DNA of 51,937 nt from Actinomycetales bacterium (GCA_015654575.1 JAATGR010000130.1:1-51937), one strand, 5' to 3'; counted from the first letter of the stretch, positions 29,351 through 39,348 are shown. Program-made: numbers and translations. Notes: generated by a model not told the origin, from the letters alone.

Positions 29351-30088
29351 CTATTCCCCCGAGGCCAGAGCGGTGCGGGCGGCGTCCATCGCGACATGTC
29401 CCGGGTATCCGCGTCGGGCGAGCTGTCCCACCAGCCGACGCAGCGCGACATCGGAGTCGAGCCCGCGCAACGAACGCGCGCGCTTGCGGGCGAACTCGAG
29501 CGCACGTTCCCGATCGTCGTCCACCAGTCCGGCGAGAACGTCCTCGACGACGGCGCGGGGCACCCCACGACGAGAGAGGGTGGCGCCGATCGCCCGGCGG
29601 CCCTCTCCCTTGCGGTCGACCGCCACATGCACCAGCTGTTCCGCAAGGGCGGCATCGTCGAGGTAGCCCCGGTCGACGAACACCGCGACCAGATCGCCGA
29701 TCTCCTGCCCCGACAGCGCGAACCCGGACAGCACCGTGCGAGCTTCGGCGACGGACAGCGACCGCGCCGCGAGCTTGCGCAGCAGCGTCCGTTCAGCCGC
29801 AGCGGCTCCGGAGTCCCGCGTGGCGGACGACAGCTCCGCACCACGTGACGCGCTCGCCCCGGATCGCGGCACCGGTTCGACCAGCGCCCGCCCGGCCGGA
29901 TGACGACGACGGGCGACGGCGAGGCCACCGTCATGGTCGCTGTCGCCACCGTGGTCCCGGCCTCCGTCACCGCTCCCGTCGTCGGGAAGCGGCGCCGCCT
30001 TGCCGCGGCCTCCGGTGAACAAGGGGATTACCGGTGCAAGCCCGGCGTCTGGTTGCTCCGGGTCGTCCTCGACGAATCGAACCACCAT
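29351..30088 (-). CDS. recX: Regulatory protein RecX with long acidic N-terminus
   Basis: RecA modulator that inhibits filament extension. The C-terminal 150 residues carry the RecX three-helix repeats (LRKLAARSLSVAEARTVL, DRGYLDDAALAEQLV, LSRRGVPRAVVEDVL). The 245-residue product has an unusual first 100 residues: Asp/Gly/His-rich and probably disordered (DDGSGDGGRDHGGDSDHDGG). ATG 30088 follows the recA stop by one base, indicating translational coupling. A longer frame starting at 30133 lies inside recA. Confidence 0.9.
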   Translation of the reverse strand: MVVRFVEDDPEQPDAGLAPVIPLFTGGRGKAAPLPDDGSGDGGRDHGGDSDHDGGLAVARRRHPAGRALVEPVPRSGASASRGAELSSATRDSGAAAAERTLLRKLAARSLSVAEARTVLSGFALSGQEIGDLVAVFVDRGYLDDAALAEQLVHVAVDRKGEGRRAIGATLSRRGVPRAVVEDVLAGLVDDDRERALEFARKRARSLRGLDSDVALRRLVGQLARRGYPGHVAMDAARTALASGE

Positions 30089-30089
30089 C

Positions 30090-31142
30090 TCAGGCAGGAC
30101 GGCGCGCAGCCAGTTCGTCCGACAGGTCAGCATCGGCGACCTTCGGCTGACCGATGCCGAGCTTCTCCTTGATTTTCAGCTCGATCTCGGCGGCGACGTC
30201 CTCGTTTTTAAGCAAGAACGTACGCGCGTTCTCCTTGCCTTGCCCGAGCTGCTCTCCGTCGTAGGTGTACCAGGCACCCGACTTCTTGACGATGCCCTGC
30301 TCGACACCGAAGTCGATCAGGCTCCCCTCGCGGGAGATGCCGGTTCCGTAGAGGATGTCGAACTCGGCCTGCTTGAACGGCGGCGCCATCTTGTTCTTCA
30401 CGACCTTCACCCGGGTACGGTTGCCGACCGCGTCCGTGCCGTCCTTGAGGGTCTCGATGCGTCGGATGTCGAGACGCACCGAGGCGTAGAACTTGAGCGC
30501 CTTGCCGCCCGCGGTCGTCTCCGGCGAGCCGAAGAACACACCGATCTTCTCGCGCAGCTGGTTGATGAAGATCATCGTGGTGCCGGTCTGGTTCAACCCA
30601 CCGGTGAGTTTGCGGAGCGCCTGCGACATCAGTCGGGCCTGAAGACCCACATGGGAGTCGCCCATCTCGCCCTCGATCTCTGCCTTGGGGACCAGCGCCG
30701 CGACCGAGTCGATGACGGCCAGGTCGATCGCGCCGGAGCGGACCAGCATGTCGGCGATCTCCAGAGCCTGCTCACCGGTGTCGGGCTGCGACACCAGCAG
30801 GGAGTCGATGTCGACACCGAGCTTCTGCGCATAGTCGGGGTCGAGCGCGTGCTCCGCGTCGATGAACGCCGCGATGCCCCCGGCACGCTGCACATTCGCG
30901 ATCGCGTGGAGCGTGAGCGTGGTCTTCCCCGAGGACTCCGGGCCGTAGATCTCGACGATGCGGCCGCGAGGGAGGCCGCCCACGCCGAGGGCGACGTCGA
31001 GAGCGATGGAACCGGTGGGGATGACCTCGACCGGAGCCCGTTCGTCGCTGCCCAGCCGCATGACCGAGCCCTTCCCGAACTGCTTGTCGATCTGCGCGAG
31101 GGCGGATTCCAGAGCCTTTTCGCGGTCTGCGGGTGATGGCAT
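30090..31142 (-). CDS. recA: Recombinase RecA
   Basis: DNA-dependent ATPase for homologous recombination and the co-protease that triggers LexA cleavage. The 350-residue product has Walker [10 protein letters not shown] at residues 67-75, DNA-binding loops ([41 protein letters not shown]), and an acidic C-tail. A candidate SOS box lies about 220 bp upstream. No intein is present. It is coupled to recX downstream. Confidence 0.98.
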   Translation of the reverse strand: MPSPADREKALESALAQIDKQFGKGSVMRLGSDERAPVEVIPTGSIALDVALGVGGLPRGRIVEIYGPESSGKTTLTLHAIANVQRAGGIAAFIDAEHALDPDYAQKLGVDIDSLLVSQPDTGEQALEIADMLVRSGAIDLAVIDSVAALVPKAEIEGEMGDSHVGLQARLMSQALRKLTGGLNQTGTTMIFINQLREKIGVFFGSPETTAGGKALKFYASVRLDIRRIETLKDGTDAVGNRTRVKVVKNKMAPPFKQAEFDILYGTGISREGSLIDFGVEQGIVKKSGAWYTYDGEQLGQGKENARTFLLKNEDVAAEIELKIKEKLGIGQPKVADADLSDELAARRPA

Positions 31143-31489
31143 GTCGTGCTCCTAATGCGTTCGGTCCCTCGGCGGCTTTCGCCACGCCCGGGGTGTTCTG
31201 TCGCCTGTAGGCTGCCGCTCTCCGGGATGGGAAAACGACAAGGCTGAGGTGGTTTCCTCTCCCCCGAACGCTACGAGGGGGTTCCGACATCGTGTCGGCC
31301 CTCGGCTCATCCGGTGGACAGAAGTGCCTACGGCACCACCTGGGGAGGACACTACGCGGATATCGAACGTATCTTCGACGACACGCCGAGGCGTCCGACT
31401 CCTTCGCCGCCGCGGGGAAGACGCCGGAAGGCACGATCCACGGAGGGTGTCGTACACAGTGCGCGCGGCCCGCATCGTGGACCGCGTGA
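31143..31489. promoter_or_regulatory. 347-bp recA upstream region
   Basis: No convincing gene; short open frames in both strands have no ribosome site or family resemblance. It contains the SOS box at 31363-31378 and a CCCCC/GGGGG weak stem near 31262-31282. The recA promoter is presumably here, but I could not assign -35 and -10 elements with confidence. Confidence 0.55.
31363..31378 (-). promoter_or_regulatory. LexA operator (SOS box) upstream of recA
   Basis: TCGAACGTATCTTCGA reads as an SOS-type dyad (CGAAC-N4-CTTCG on the plus strand, one mismatch from the actinobacterial consensus) and matches 15 of 16 bases of the box in the lexA/LysM spacer. Confidence 0.8.
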
Positions 31490-31714
31490 TCAGCGTCGGC
31501 CAGGCTCCAGACGTCCGACACCGTACCGGCGGGACGCCGGGACGTCCATCTCGACGCACAGCGCGAGCCAGACCTCCCGGGGCGGCTCGCCGTCGGCGAG
31601 TGCGCGCACCGAGGTCCGCCCGCCGAAGGCGCTCAGCCCGACATCCGCCAGAACGAAGGCCGCGCCGCCGCCGAACTCATCGGCGACGGCGCGGTCGAAC
31701 TCGCTTCTGCGCAT
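31490..31714 (-). CDS. DUF3046-family protein
   Basis: A 74-residue soluble protein, MRRSEFDRAVADEFGG with a conserved SAFGGRTSVRALADGEPPREVWLALC, which matches DUF3046, a small actinobacterial family usually encoded just upstream of recA as here. Function unknown. Confidence 0.8.
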   Translation of the reverse strand: MRRSEFDRAVADEFGGGAAFVLADVGLSAFGGRTSVRALADGEPPREVWLALCVEMDVPASRRYGVGRLEPGRR

Positions 31715-31736
31715 CGAACCCTGATACCCGCTGCGA

Positions 31737-32045
31737 TCAGCGCAACGACAGCTCGGGCTCGATCTCCGCGACCAGCTCGTCGGGGAGCAGATCGGGGAAG
31801 GTCTGCAGTCCTTCCATCACCGCGAGCCGGTCAGCGACCTCGCGCATAATGGTGGCGATGGGGACATCGAGCGCTTCGGCAACCGATGCGAGGATCTCGC
31901 TGGAAGCCTCTTTCTGACCGCGCTCGACCTCGCTGAGGTATCCGAGCGCGACGCTCGCACGACTCGCGACCTGACGGAGGGTGCGGCCCTTCTGCTGCCG
32001 GAAATCCCGCAGGACGTCCCCGATTTCGTGACGTACCAAGATCAT
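31737..32045 (-). CDS. clgR: ClgR-like XRE transcriptional regulator
   Basis: A 102-residue regulator with a Cro/C1 helix-turn-helix at about residues 13-68 (GRTLRQVASRASVALGYLSEVERGQKEASS), which is the ClgR signature; ClgR activates clp protease and stress genes in actinobacteria. ATG 32045 (MILVRHEIGDVLR) matches homologous starts; the longer frame to 32093 does not. It lies between DUF3046 and cinA, a conserved position. The C-terminal tail ends in an acidic stretch. Confidence 0.88.
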   Translation of the reverse strand: MILVRHEIGDVLRDFRQQKGRTLRQVASRASVALGYLSEVERGQKEASSEILASVAEALDVPIATIMREVADRLAVMEGLQTFPDLLPDELVAEIEPELSLR

Positions 32046-32186
32046 GTCGGTTCCCCTCCTCGTCTTACTCCCACCGTGGCCCGGGTGGACCACCGTACAG
32101 CACCCGATGATGCCAATCTAATCCCCACCTTTGTGGGTCAGATGGGAATCACCGGAGACAACCCGCCGGACGGCCGTCATATTCCG

Positions 32187-32723
32187 TCAGAGCGCCTCGA
32201 GGACGAGCCGCAGCGCGCGACGAACGGTCTGTTCCCGGATGCGCTCGCGCGACCCCGTCAGCTGTAGCGATTCCACCCGGGAGCCGAGCGCCGTGGACAC
32301 TCCGATGTACACCGTTCCGACGGGCTGGCCGTCCTGCGGATCGGGGCCGGCGACCCCGGTGGTTGAGACGCCCACGTCGGCGCGCACCCCGTCGACGGCC
32401 GCCGCCTCCCGCACCCCGTCGGCCATCAGCCGTGCCACCTTGGGCTGGACCGCGCCGTGCGCCGCCAGGAAGCCGGCATCCACCCCTAGCAGGCTGTGCT
32501 TGAGCGCAGTGTCGTACGCGACGACACCGCCGCGGACGCACGCGGACGCCCCCGGTACCGAGATCAGCGAAGAGACGAGAAGCCCTCCGGTCAACGACTC
32601 GGCGACGGCGATGGTCCAGCCAAGCTCCCTCAGCCTGTCGATGACGCGCTCGGGCTCGCTGCGCCGGCCTCGACGCGTGATCGTGGTCGCCTCCTCGAAC
32701 GGCTCCTGCTCGAAACCGCTCAT
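32187..32723 (-). CDS. CinA C-terminal domain protein (nicotinamide-nucleotide amidase PncC-like)
   Basis: A 178-residue stand-alone CinA C-terminal domain, which deamidates nicotinamide mononucleotide to recycle NAD. Motifs: TIAVAESLTGGLLVSSLISVPGAS with the catalytic Ser/Thr region, GGVVAYDTALKHSLLGV, and GVSTTGVAGPDPQDGQPVGTVYIG. The N-terminal MoCF-like domain found in full CinA is absent, as is usual in actinobacteria. It overlaps pgsA by 4 bp. Confidence 0.88.
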   Translation of the reverse strand: MSGFEQEPFEEATTITRRGRRSEPERVIDRLRELGWTIAVAESLTGGLLVSSLISVPGASACVRGGVVAYDTALKHSLLGVDAGFLAAHGAVQPKVARLMADGVREAAAVDGVRADVGVSTTGVAGPDPQDGQPVGTVYIGVSTALGSRVESLQLTGSRERIREQTVRRALRLVLEAL

Positions 32724-33289
32724 GCCTGCCCGCTCCGGCGCGCGGCGCGCACTTCACCCACGACGTAGTCGATGCCGCTGGCCACCGTCAGGAGAACCGC
32801 GAGCCACATCGTGATCGTGTTCACCCAGCCGATCCAATCCCCCACCAGCGCCGGCAACGGAGCCAGCGCGAACGACAGCGCGACCGCCTGCATCACGGTC
32901 TTCAGTTTGCCCATCCACGCCGCCGCGAGCACGTGATCGCTGATGACGACGAAGCGGTAGACGGTGATGCCGATCTCGCGCACCAGGACGATGATCGTGA
33001 CCCACCATGGCAGCTCGCCCAGGATCGAAAGCCCGACGAAGGCGCAGCCGGTCAGCGCCTTGTCGGCGATCGGGTCGAGAAGCTTGCCGAGATCGGTGAC
33101 GATCTCGTACCGGCGCGCCAGATAGCCGTCGATCCCATCGGTCGCGATGGCGACGATGAACAGAACGGTCGCCACCCACCTCGCCGTCCCGTCCTCGCCT
33201 GCGTCCACCAGGAGAAGCCAGAGGAACACCGGAGCGCACACGATGCGCACGACCGTGATCGCGTTGGGGAGTTGCCGGGGAATCGCCAC
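32720..33289 (-). CDS. pgsA: CDP-diacylglycerol--glycerol-3-phosphate 3-phosphatidyltransferase PgsA
   Basis: Membrane enzyme that makes phosphatidylglycerophosphate for PG and cardiolipin. The 189-residue product has about five hydrophobic segments and the CDP-alcohol phosphotransferase motif DGIDGYLARRYEIVTDLGKLLDPIAD (D-G-x2-A-R-x8-G-x3-D-x3-D type). It lies between ftsK and cinA in the conserved order. A closely related enzyme making phosphatidylinositol phosphate is less likely from the motif context. Confidence 0.92.
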   Translation of the reverse strand: MAIPRQLPNAITVVRIVCAPVFLWLLLVDAGEDGTARWVATVLFIVAIATDGIDGYLARRYEIVTDLGKLLDPIADKALTGCAFVGLSILGELPWWVTIIVLVREIGITVYRFVVISDHVLAAAWMGKLKTVMQAVALSFALAPLPALVGDWIGWVNTITMWLAVLLTVASGIDYVVGEVRAARRSGQA

Positions 33290-33298
33290 GCGCCGAGC

Positions 33299-35992
33299 CT
33301 ACCGACCGGTCAGCTGCCAGGCATCCTCGTCTCCCTCGGCCTCCTCGACGGGGAGCCCGGCGAACTGCCCGCCGACCGCATCCGCACCGTAAGGGTCTGT
33401 GCCCTGGGGACCACTGTCGCCGGGAGTCGCCGGCGGATCCTCCCCGCGCAACCGAGCCAGAACGGCGGGGAGCTGGTCGGGTGTGACGAGGACATCGCGG
33501 GCCTTGGACCCCTCCGAGGGGCCGACGATCTCGCGAGATTCGAGGAGGTCCATAAGGCGCCCCGCCTTCGCGAACCCGACCCGGAGCTTGCGCTGCAGCA
33601 TCGATGTCGAACCGAACTGCGTCGAGATGATCTGCTCGGCGGCGGCCAGCAACAGCTCGAGGTCGTCGCCGATGTCGGCGTCGATCTCTTTGCGTTCGGT
33701 CACCGCCGCAACATCGGCGCGGTAGTCGGGGCGCGCCTGCCCGGTGACGTGCTTCACGACCTTCTCGATCTCGGCCTCGCTGACCCATGCGCCCTGCACG
33801 CGGATCGCCTTCGACGCGCCCATCGGAAGGAAGAGCCCGTCACCCTGCCCGATGAGCCGATCGGCGCCCGGCTGATCGAGGATGACCCGCGAGTCGGTGA
33901 CGCTGGTGACCGCGAACGCGAGACGCGACGGCACGTTCGCTTTGATGAGGCCGGTGACGACGTCGACGGACGGCCGCTGCGTAGCCAGCACGAGGTGGAT
34001 GCCGCTGGCCCTCGCAAGCTGCGTGATTCGGACGATCGAGTCCTCGACGTCGCGTGGGGCCACCATCATGAGGTCGGCGAGCTCGTCGACGACGACCAGA
34101 AGATACGGGTAGGGCTTGAGAACGCGCTCGCTGCCCGGGGGAAGCTGGATGCTGCCGGAGACGACCGCCTTGTTGAAGTCGTCGATGTGGCGGAATCCGA
34201 ACGATGCGAGGTCGTCGTAACGCATGTCCATCTCTTTCACGACCCACTGCAACGCCTCCGCTGCCTTCTTGGGATTCGTGATGATGGGCGTGATCAGGTG
34301 CGGCACACCGGCATAGCTGGTGAGCTCGACGCGCTTGGGGTCGATGAGCACCATCCGAACCTCGGACGGCTTGGCGCGCATGAGCAGGCTCGTGATCATC
34401 GAGTTCACGAAGCTCGACTTGCCGGAACCGGTCGATCCGGCAACCAGGAGGTGGGGCATCTTGGCGAGATTGGCCACGACGAACCCGCCGCCGACATCCT
34501 TTCCGACACCGATCGTCATCGGGTGGGTGGAGCTGGTCGCCGTCTGTGAACGCAGGATGTCGCCCAGGGTGACGATCTCACGATCGGTGTTGGGGATCTC
34601 GACGCCGATCGCGCTCTTGCCGGGGATGGGGGCGAGGATGCGGACCTCATTGGAGGCAACGGCATAGGCGATGTTGTTGGTCAGCGCGGTGATGCGCTCG
34701 ACCTTCACGCCGTGCCCCACCTCGACCTCGTACTGGGTGACCGTCGGCCCGCGGGAGAACCCGGTGACCGCCGCATCCACCCCGAACTGCTCGAACACGC
34801 CGGTGATCGCGGCCACGATCCGGTCGTTGGCCTCGGAGCGGGCCTTGGGCGCGCTGCCGGCGGCCAACGAGGTCGCGGAGGGCAGCACGTAGGGGGCGGC
34901 CGGGGGCAGGCGGTCTCCGGTCGCGCCGAAGCCGGCGGGATCGGGCAGCGGCTCGAGCTCGCCGGTGTCGCCGTCCTCCTGGAGGGCCGTGGCGCCGCCG
35001 GCCGCACGCTCTGCCGCGGCGAGCACCGCCGGGTCGATGACCTCGGTGAGCGCGTCGGTGGCCGGGGCGGGAGACGGAGCCAGCGCCTGATCGAACCCGC
35101 CCTCGATCGGCCCGGTCTGGTCCAGCAGTGCGGTCAGCTCCTGCGAGCCGAAGCCTTCGTCGGGGTCTTCTTCCCTACCGCTCTTGTTGCGGCGCCACCA
35201 CGGCACCTGCGAGCCCTCGTCCTCTGCGGAGTCGGTGGAGCCCGCGCCTGCATCGACGGCATTCGGCTCCACCGGTGCGCGCTCCGCGCGCTCGGCGCCG
35301 AACATCCAGGCGTAGAGGTCTCCCAGGCGGCGTCCGATGCGGTTGGGTGGCGTCTTAGTGATGATCAGGATGCTCAGCAGGGCGAGCAGACTCAGCACGA
35401 CCGCCGCGCCGACCGGGGTCAGGTAGGACAGCGGCTCGCCGATCATCCAGCCGAACAGCCCGCCGGCGGCGCTCAGCGCGGGAAGCCCGGAGCCGGGGAC
35501 GGGCCGACCGCCGAAAACGTGGCAGAACCCGGCGAGCGAGAGCACCAGAAGCGCGAAGCCGATGCCGATGCGACCGTTGTCGTACACCGAGGAGGGATGG
35601 CGGAACAGCCACCCGGCCAGCACCACCAGCAGCACCGGCATGAGGAACGCGACGCGCCCCACGAGCCCGCCCACGGTGTAGGCGCTCACCGCGGCCGCGC
35701 CGGCGTTGCCGATGAGGAACCATTCCACCACCGCACCGGCGACCGCGAGCAGCACCAGCAGGAACGGGAACCCGTCTCGGCGCTGGTCCTTCTCGAGGCT
35801 CTCCGGGCCGAAAGCCCGGAAAACGCCGCCGACCGCGTGGGCCAGGCCGAGCCAGGCGCGCACTCCGACGGGCGGCTTCTCGTCCTCGCCGACATACCGC
35901 TTGGGCGCCGGCGCCGACTTTCCGCGGGCACGCGAGGAGGACCCCTTCGCGGATGCGCGCGAAGACGTGGTCGTTCCGGTGCTCCTGGCCAT
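33299..35992 (-). CDS. ftsK: DNA translocase FtsK
   Basis: Chromosome translocase at the division septum. The 897-residue product has a basic Ser/Arg N-terminus, four or five membrane segments (about 70-215), an acidic/Pro linker (about 230-400), and an AAA+ motor with Walker [16 protein letters not shown] and Walker [15 protein letters not shown]. The C-terminal gamma winged-helix ([24 protein letters not shown]) reads KOPS. The tail after gamma is longer and acidic. It starts an ftsK-pgsA-cinA-clgR set on the minus strand. Confidence 0.97.
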   Translation of the reverse strand: MARSTGTTTSSRASAKGSSSRARGKSAPAPKRYVGEDEKPPVGVRAWLGLAHAVGGVFRAFGPESLEKDQRRDGFPFLLVLLAVAGAVVEWFLIGNAGAAAVSAYTVGGLVGRVAFLMPVLLVVLAGWLFRHPSSVYDNGRIGIGFALLVLSLAGFCHVFGGRPVPGSGLPALSAAGGLFGWMIGEPLSYLTPVGAAVVLSLLALLSILIITKTPPNRIGRRLGDLYAWMFGAERAERAPVEPNAVDAGAGSTDSAEDEGSQVPWWRRNKSGREEDPDEGFGSQELTALLDQTGPIEGGFDQALAPSPAPATDALTEVIDPAVLAAAERAAGGATALQEDGDTGELEPLPDPAGFGATGDRLPPAAPYVLPSATSLAAGSAPKARSEANDRIVAAITGVFEQFGVDAAVTGFSRGPTVTQYEVEVGHGVKVERITALTNNIAYAVASNEVRILAPIPGKSAIGVEIPNTDREIVTLGDILRSQTATSSTHPMTIGVGKDVGGGFVVANLAKMPHLLVAGSTGSGKSSFVNSMITSLLMRAKPSEVRMVLIDPKRVELTSYAGVPHLITPIITNPKKAAEALQWVVKEMDMRYDDLASFGFRHIDDFNKAVVSGSIQLPPGSERVLKPYPYLLVVVDELADLMMVAPRDVEDSIVRITQLARASGIHLVLATQRPSVDVVTGLIKANVPSRLAFAVTSVTDSRVILDQPGADRLIGQGDGLFLPMGASKAIRVQGAWVSEAEIEKVVKHVTGQARPDYRADVAAVTERKEIDADIGDDLELLLAAAEQIISTQFGSTSMLQRKLRVGFAKAGRLMDLLESREIVGPSEGSKARDVLVTPDQLPAVLARLRGEDPPATPGDSGPQGTDPYGADAVGGQFAGLPVEEAEGDEDAWQLTGR

Positions 35993-36052
35993 GTGTCCAC
36001 GCTATTGCCCCCCGGGGACAACCCGCGGGAGCGACGCGGCTGTGCCCCGGGG

Positions 36053-36547
36053 TCAGCGCAGGCGTTTGACCATGGTGTCGCGCCCCGCGCCCGACTCGAC
36101 GACCACGAAGCCTTCGCTGCGATAGAGCACCGCGGCGTGGTTGCCGTGCTGCACGCTCAGGCTGAGGCGTGAGAAGCCCTGGGCTCCGGCCTGGCGCACG
36201 AGCGACCGCAGCAGCGCGCGGCCGACGCCCTGGGCGCGCCACAGCGGACGGACCCCGATGATCAGCTCCGGCACGCCCGCGCCGACGTAGCCGAACCCCG
36301 GCTCGGCGCGCGGCAGCATCCGATACCAGGCCGCGCCGACCTGCTCTCCCTGCGCGTCGAGCGCGACGAACCCCTCGTCACCGGGACGCTTCCACCCCGC
36401 CACATAACCGCCGTGATGAGGATCGCTGACGATCTCGTGCTTCGGACGCGGCGCGCCGGCGTGCCAGTTCGCCGCCTCGACGACCATGTCCGCCAGGAAC
36501 GATCCGTCCCCCTGTTCGGCGGGCCGGATGCGGAATCGGACGGGCAT
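36053..36547 (-). CDS. GNAT-family N-acetyltransferase
   Basis: A 164-residue acetyltransferase with the acetyl-CoA-binding A motif PLWRAQGVGRALLRSLVRQA and the B motif (LSLSVQHGNHAAVLYRSEGF). Substrate unknown; the N-terminal WHAGAPRPKHEIVSDPHHGGYV segment is typical of a subset of actinobacterial GNAT proteins. It lies between ftsK and rnj on the same strand. Confidence 0.88.
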   Translation of the reverse strand: MPVRFRIRPAEQGDGSFLADMVVEAANWHAGAPRPKHEIVSDPHHGGYVAGWKRPGDEGFVALDAQGEQVGAAWYRMLPRAEPGFGYVGAGVPELIIGVRPLWRAQGVGRALLRSLVRQAGAQGFSRLSLSVQHGNHAAVLYRSEGFVVVESGAGRDTMVKRLR

Positions 36548-36566
36548 GCCGCGAGTGTATCGAGGG

Positions 36567-38243
36567 TCAGGCCTCGATCACGAGCGGCACGATCATGGGC
36601 CGCCGCCGCAACCGCTGGTTCACCCAGCGGCCGATCGTGCGGCGCATGACCTGCGAGAGCGCGTGCGTGTCGCGGACACCGGAGGCCGCGGCCTCCGCCA
36701 GTGCCGCGGAGATCTTGGGCTTCACGTCGTCGAACACGGCGTCGTCCTCCGCGAAACCGCGGGCGTGGATCTCGGGGCCGCTGACGATGCGCCCGGTCGC
36801 GGCGTCGACGACGGCGATGACGGAGATGAACCCCTCCTCGCCGAGGATGCGGCGATCCTTCAGGTCGGCGTCGGTGATCTCGCCGACCGTTGATCCATCG
36901 ACGTAGACGAAGCCGATGTCGTACTGTCCGGCGACCCGCGCCAGCCCGTCGCGCAGATCGACGACCGTGCCGTTCTCCCCGACGATCGTTCGTTCGGCCG
37001 CCAGGCCGGTGTCCTGGGCGAGCTTCGCGTTCGCGATCAGGTGCCGGTACTCGCCGTGCACCGGGAGCACGTTGCGCGGCTTCAGGATGTTGTAGCAGTA
37101 CAGCAGTTCCCCCGCGGCCGCGTGTCCGGACACGTGCACCTTGGCGTTCGCCTTGTGCACCACGTTCGCGCCGAGCTTGGTCAAACCGTCGATCACGCGG
37201 TAGACCGCGTTCTCGTTGCCGGGGATGAGGCTGGAGGCCAGGATCACCGTGTCGCCCGGCCCCGGCTCGATCGCGTGGTCCAGGTTGGCCATGCGGCTGA
37301 GGACCGCCATCGGCTCGCCCTGCGACCCGGTGGACATGTAGACGATCCGGTCGTCGGGCAGGTCGCGGGCCTTCTTGTAGTCGATCAGGACGTTGTCGGG
37401 AACCTTGAGGTATCCAAGGTCCTCGGCGATGGTCATGTTCCGCACCATCGACCGGCCGAGGAAGGCGACCCGGCGGTTATGAGCCGCCGCGGCGTCGATC
37501 ACCTGCTGCACCCGGTGCACGTGGCTGGAGAAGCTGGCCACGATCACCCGTCGCGGGGCCTTGCCGATGACCTGCTCCAGCACCGGTCCGATCGACCGTT
37601 CGAGCGCGGTGAATCCCGGCACGTCGGCGTTGGTCGAGTCGACCAGGAACAGGTCGACGCCCTCCTCGCCGAGGCGGGCGAACGCGCGCAGGTCGGTGAG
37701 GCGGCCGTCCAGCGGCAGCTGATCCATCTTGAAGTCACCGGTGGCCAGCACGAGGCCGGCGGGGGTGCGGATGGCGACGGCGAGCGCGTCCGGGATGGAG
37801 TGGTTCACCGCGACGAACTCGAGGTCGAAGGGTCCGGCCTGCTCGCGCTGTCCTTCGGCGACGGTCAGCGTGAAGGGGCGGATGCGGTGCTCTTTGAGCT
37901 TGGCCTCGGTGAGCGCCAACGTCAGCTGCGATCCGATCAGCGGGATGTCCTGCTTGAGCTTGAGCAGGTACGGAACCGCGCCGATGTGGTCCTCGTGCCC
38001 ATGGGTGAGGACGAGTCCGACCACGTCGTCGAGCCGATCCCGGATGGGACCGAAGTCCGGCAGGATCAGATCGACGCCGGGCTGGTGCTCTTCGGGGAAG
38101 AGCACGCCGCAGTCGACGATGAGCAGCTTCCCGTCGAACTCGAACACGGTCATGTTGCGGCCCACCTCGCCGAGACCGCCGAGGGGCGTGACCCGCAGCG
38201 TTCCGAGCTCGAGGGCGGGGGGATCGTACACAGTGGTAGCCAT
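36567..38243 (-). CDS. rnj: Ribonuclease J
   Basis: Metallo-beta-lactamase/beta-CASP exo- and endoribonuclease. The 558-residue product has the metal motif THGHEDHIGA, NHSIPD, ATGDFK, the beta-CASP STGSQGEP and VSGHAAAGE, and a C-terminal domain ending RRRPMIVPLVIEA. ATG 38243 starts the conserved N-terminus. It may form part of a degradosome with PNPase (pnp is at the right edge). It is downstream of dapA, separated by 83 bp with two hairpins. Confidence 0.95.
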   Translation of the reverse strand: MATTVYDPPALELGTLRVTPLGGLGEVGRNMTVFEFDGKLLIVDCGVLFPEEHQPGVDLILPDFGPIRDRLDDVVGLVLTHGHEDHIGAVPYLLKLKQDIPLIGSQLTLALTEAKLKEHRIRPFTLTVAEGQREQAGPFDLEFVAVNHSIPDALAVAIRTPAGLVLATGDFKMDQLPLDGRLTDLRAFARLGEEGVDLFLVDSTNADVPGFTALERSIGPVLEQVIGKAPRRVIVASFSSHVHRVQQVIDAAAAHNRRVAFLGRSMVRNMTIAEDLGYLKVPDNVLIDYKKARDLPDDRIVYMSTGSQGEPMAVLSRMANLDHAIEPGPGDTVILASSLIPGNENAVYRVIDGLTKLGANVVHKANAKVHVSGHAAAGELLYCYNILKPRNVLPVHGEYRHLIANAKLAQDTGLAAERTIVGENGTVVDLRDGLARVAGQYDIGFVYVDGSTVGEITDADLKDRRILGEEGFISVIAVVDAATGRIVSGPEIHARGFAEDDAVFDDVKPKISAALAEAAASGVRDTHALSQVMRRTIGRWVNQRLRRRPMIVPLVIEA

Positions 38244-38284
38244 CGACTGCCTTTCCGGACGGGCACGCGCCGCATCCGCTCTCT

Positions 38285-38321
38285 CGCCCGCTAGCGGGCG
38301 CATCTTCCCGGCCTGACCGGG
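38285..38321. repeat. Two hairpins in the dapA-rnj spacer
   Basis: A perfect 16-bp palindrome CGCCCGCTAGCGGGCG at 38285-38300 is followed by a CCCGG-CCTGA-CCGGG stem at 38307-38321. Both lie between the dapA stop and the rnj start. They could terminate dapA or structure the rnj 5' region; there is no T tract. Confidence 0.5.
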
Positions 38322-38326
38322 CGTTT

Positions 38327-39304
38327 TCAGCGTGTGGTCCCGTGCACCCTCGGCAGGGCGCCGCCGGCGGCGGCGTTGCGGTCGGGACGGAAGTTGGAGA
38401 AGTCGACCCCGGGCACGTCGTGGACGAGATCGAGCTCGTCCTCGATGATCGCGGCCTCCCACTCCTCCGGGCCGACCAGCGGAAGCCGCACCCGGGGGCT
38501 GGAGATGCGGCCGAGACCGTGAAGGATGTACTTCGCGCTCACGGTACCGGGGATGTGCGTCATCACGGCGCGCACCAGGGGCTCGAGACGGCGGTGCTCC
38601 GCGGTGGCCGTCGCGAGGTCGCCACGGTTGACCGCATCCATGATGGTCCGATAGGGCGCCGCGGCGATGTTCGCCGTCACGCCGATCAGGCCGGTCGCGC
38701 CGATCGACAGGTGCGGCAGCACATTCGCGTCGTCGCCGGAGAAGTACATGAGGTCGGTCTGGTTGAGCACCCTGCTGACCTCGCTGAAGTCGCCCTTGGC
38801 ATCCTTGATGGCGAGAATGTTGGGGTGCTTGGCCAGGCGCAGGATCGTCTCGTATTTGATCGGCACCCCGGTGCGCCCGGGAATGTCGTAGAGGATCACC
38901 GGCAGGTCGGTGGCGTCGGCCACCATCCGGAAATGGGTGAGGATGCCCGCCTGCGTGGGCTTGTTGTAGTACGGGGTGACGATCATGATGCCGTCGGCGC
39001 CGGCCTTCGCGCTGTCCTTGTACAGCTCGATCGCGTGAGCGGTCTCGTTGGAGCCGCCGCCGGTGATGATCTTGGCGCGTCCGGCCGCCACGTCCTTGCC
39101 GACCTCCACCAGTCGCAGCTTCTCAGCGTCGGTGAGGGTGCTCGTCTCCCCCGTGGTTCCCGTGACGACGATGCCGTCGGCCCCGGAGGTGATGACGTCG
39201 TCGATGTGCTTGGCGACACCGGTCCAGTCGACTTCGCCGTCGGCCGTCATCGGGGTGACGAGCGCGACGAGCACCTGTCCGAAGGGGTTTCCCTGGTGCG
39301 TCAT
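38327..39304 (-). CDS. dapA: 4-hydroxy-tetrahydrodipicolinate synthase DapA
   Basis: First committed enzyme of lysine/DAP synthesis, condensing pyruvate and aspartate semialdehyde. The 325-residue product has GTTGETSTLTDAEK, the catalytic Tyr in VILYDIPGRTGVP, the Schiff-base Lys in NILAIKDAKGDFSE, and VTPYYNKPTQ. It is a few residues longer than E. coli DapA at the C-terminus (RPDRNAAAGGALPRVHG tail). Same strand as rnj. Confidence 0.96.
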   Translation of the reverse strand: MTHQGNPFGQVLVALVTPMTADGEVDWTGVAKHIDDVITSGADGIVVTGTTGETSTLTDAEKLRLVEVGKDVAAGRAKIITGGGSNETAHAIELYKDSAKAGADGIMIVTPYYNKPTQAGILTHFRMVADATDLPVILYDIPGRTGVPIKYETILRLAKHPNILAIKDAKGDFSEVSRVLNQTDLMYFSGDDANVLPHLSIGATGLIGVTANIAAAPYRTIMDAVNRGDLATATAEHRRLEPLVRAVMTHIPGTVSAKYILHGLGRISSPRVRLPLVGPEEWEAAIIEDELDLVHDVPGVDFSNFRPDRNAAAGGALPRVHGTTR

Positions 39305-39348
39305 GGTTCTCAGGGTATCGGTTCTGGCGCACCTGTCAGGCTGGGGGC

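Noticed and set aside
34712..36172. 486-codon open frame antisense to ftsK, and similar long antisense frames over recA, pheT and miaA
   Set aside because: Low-complexity Arg/Gly/Asp-rich translations typical of the shadow of a high-GC gene; the sense strand is a clear family match in each case.
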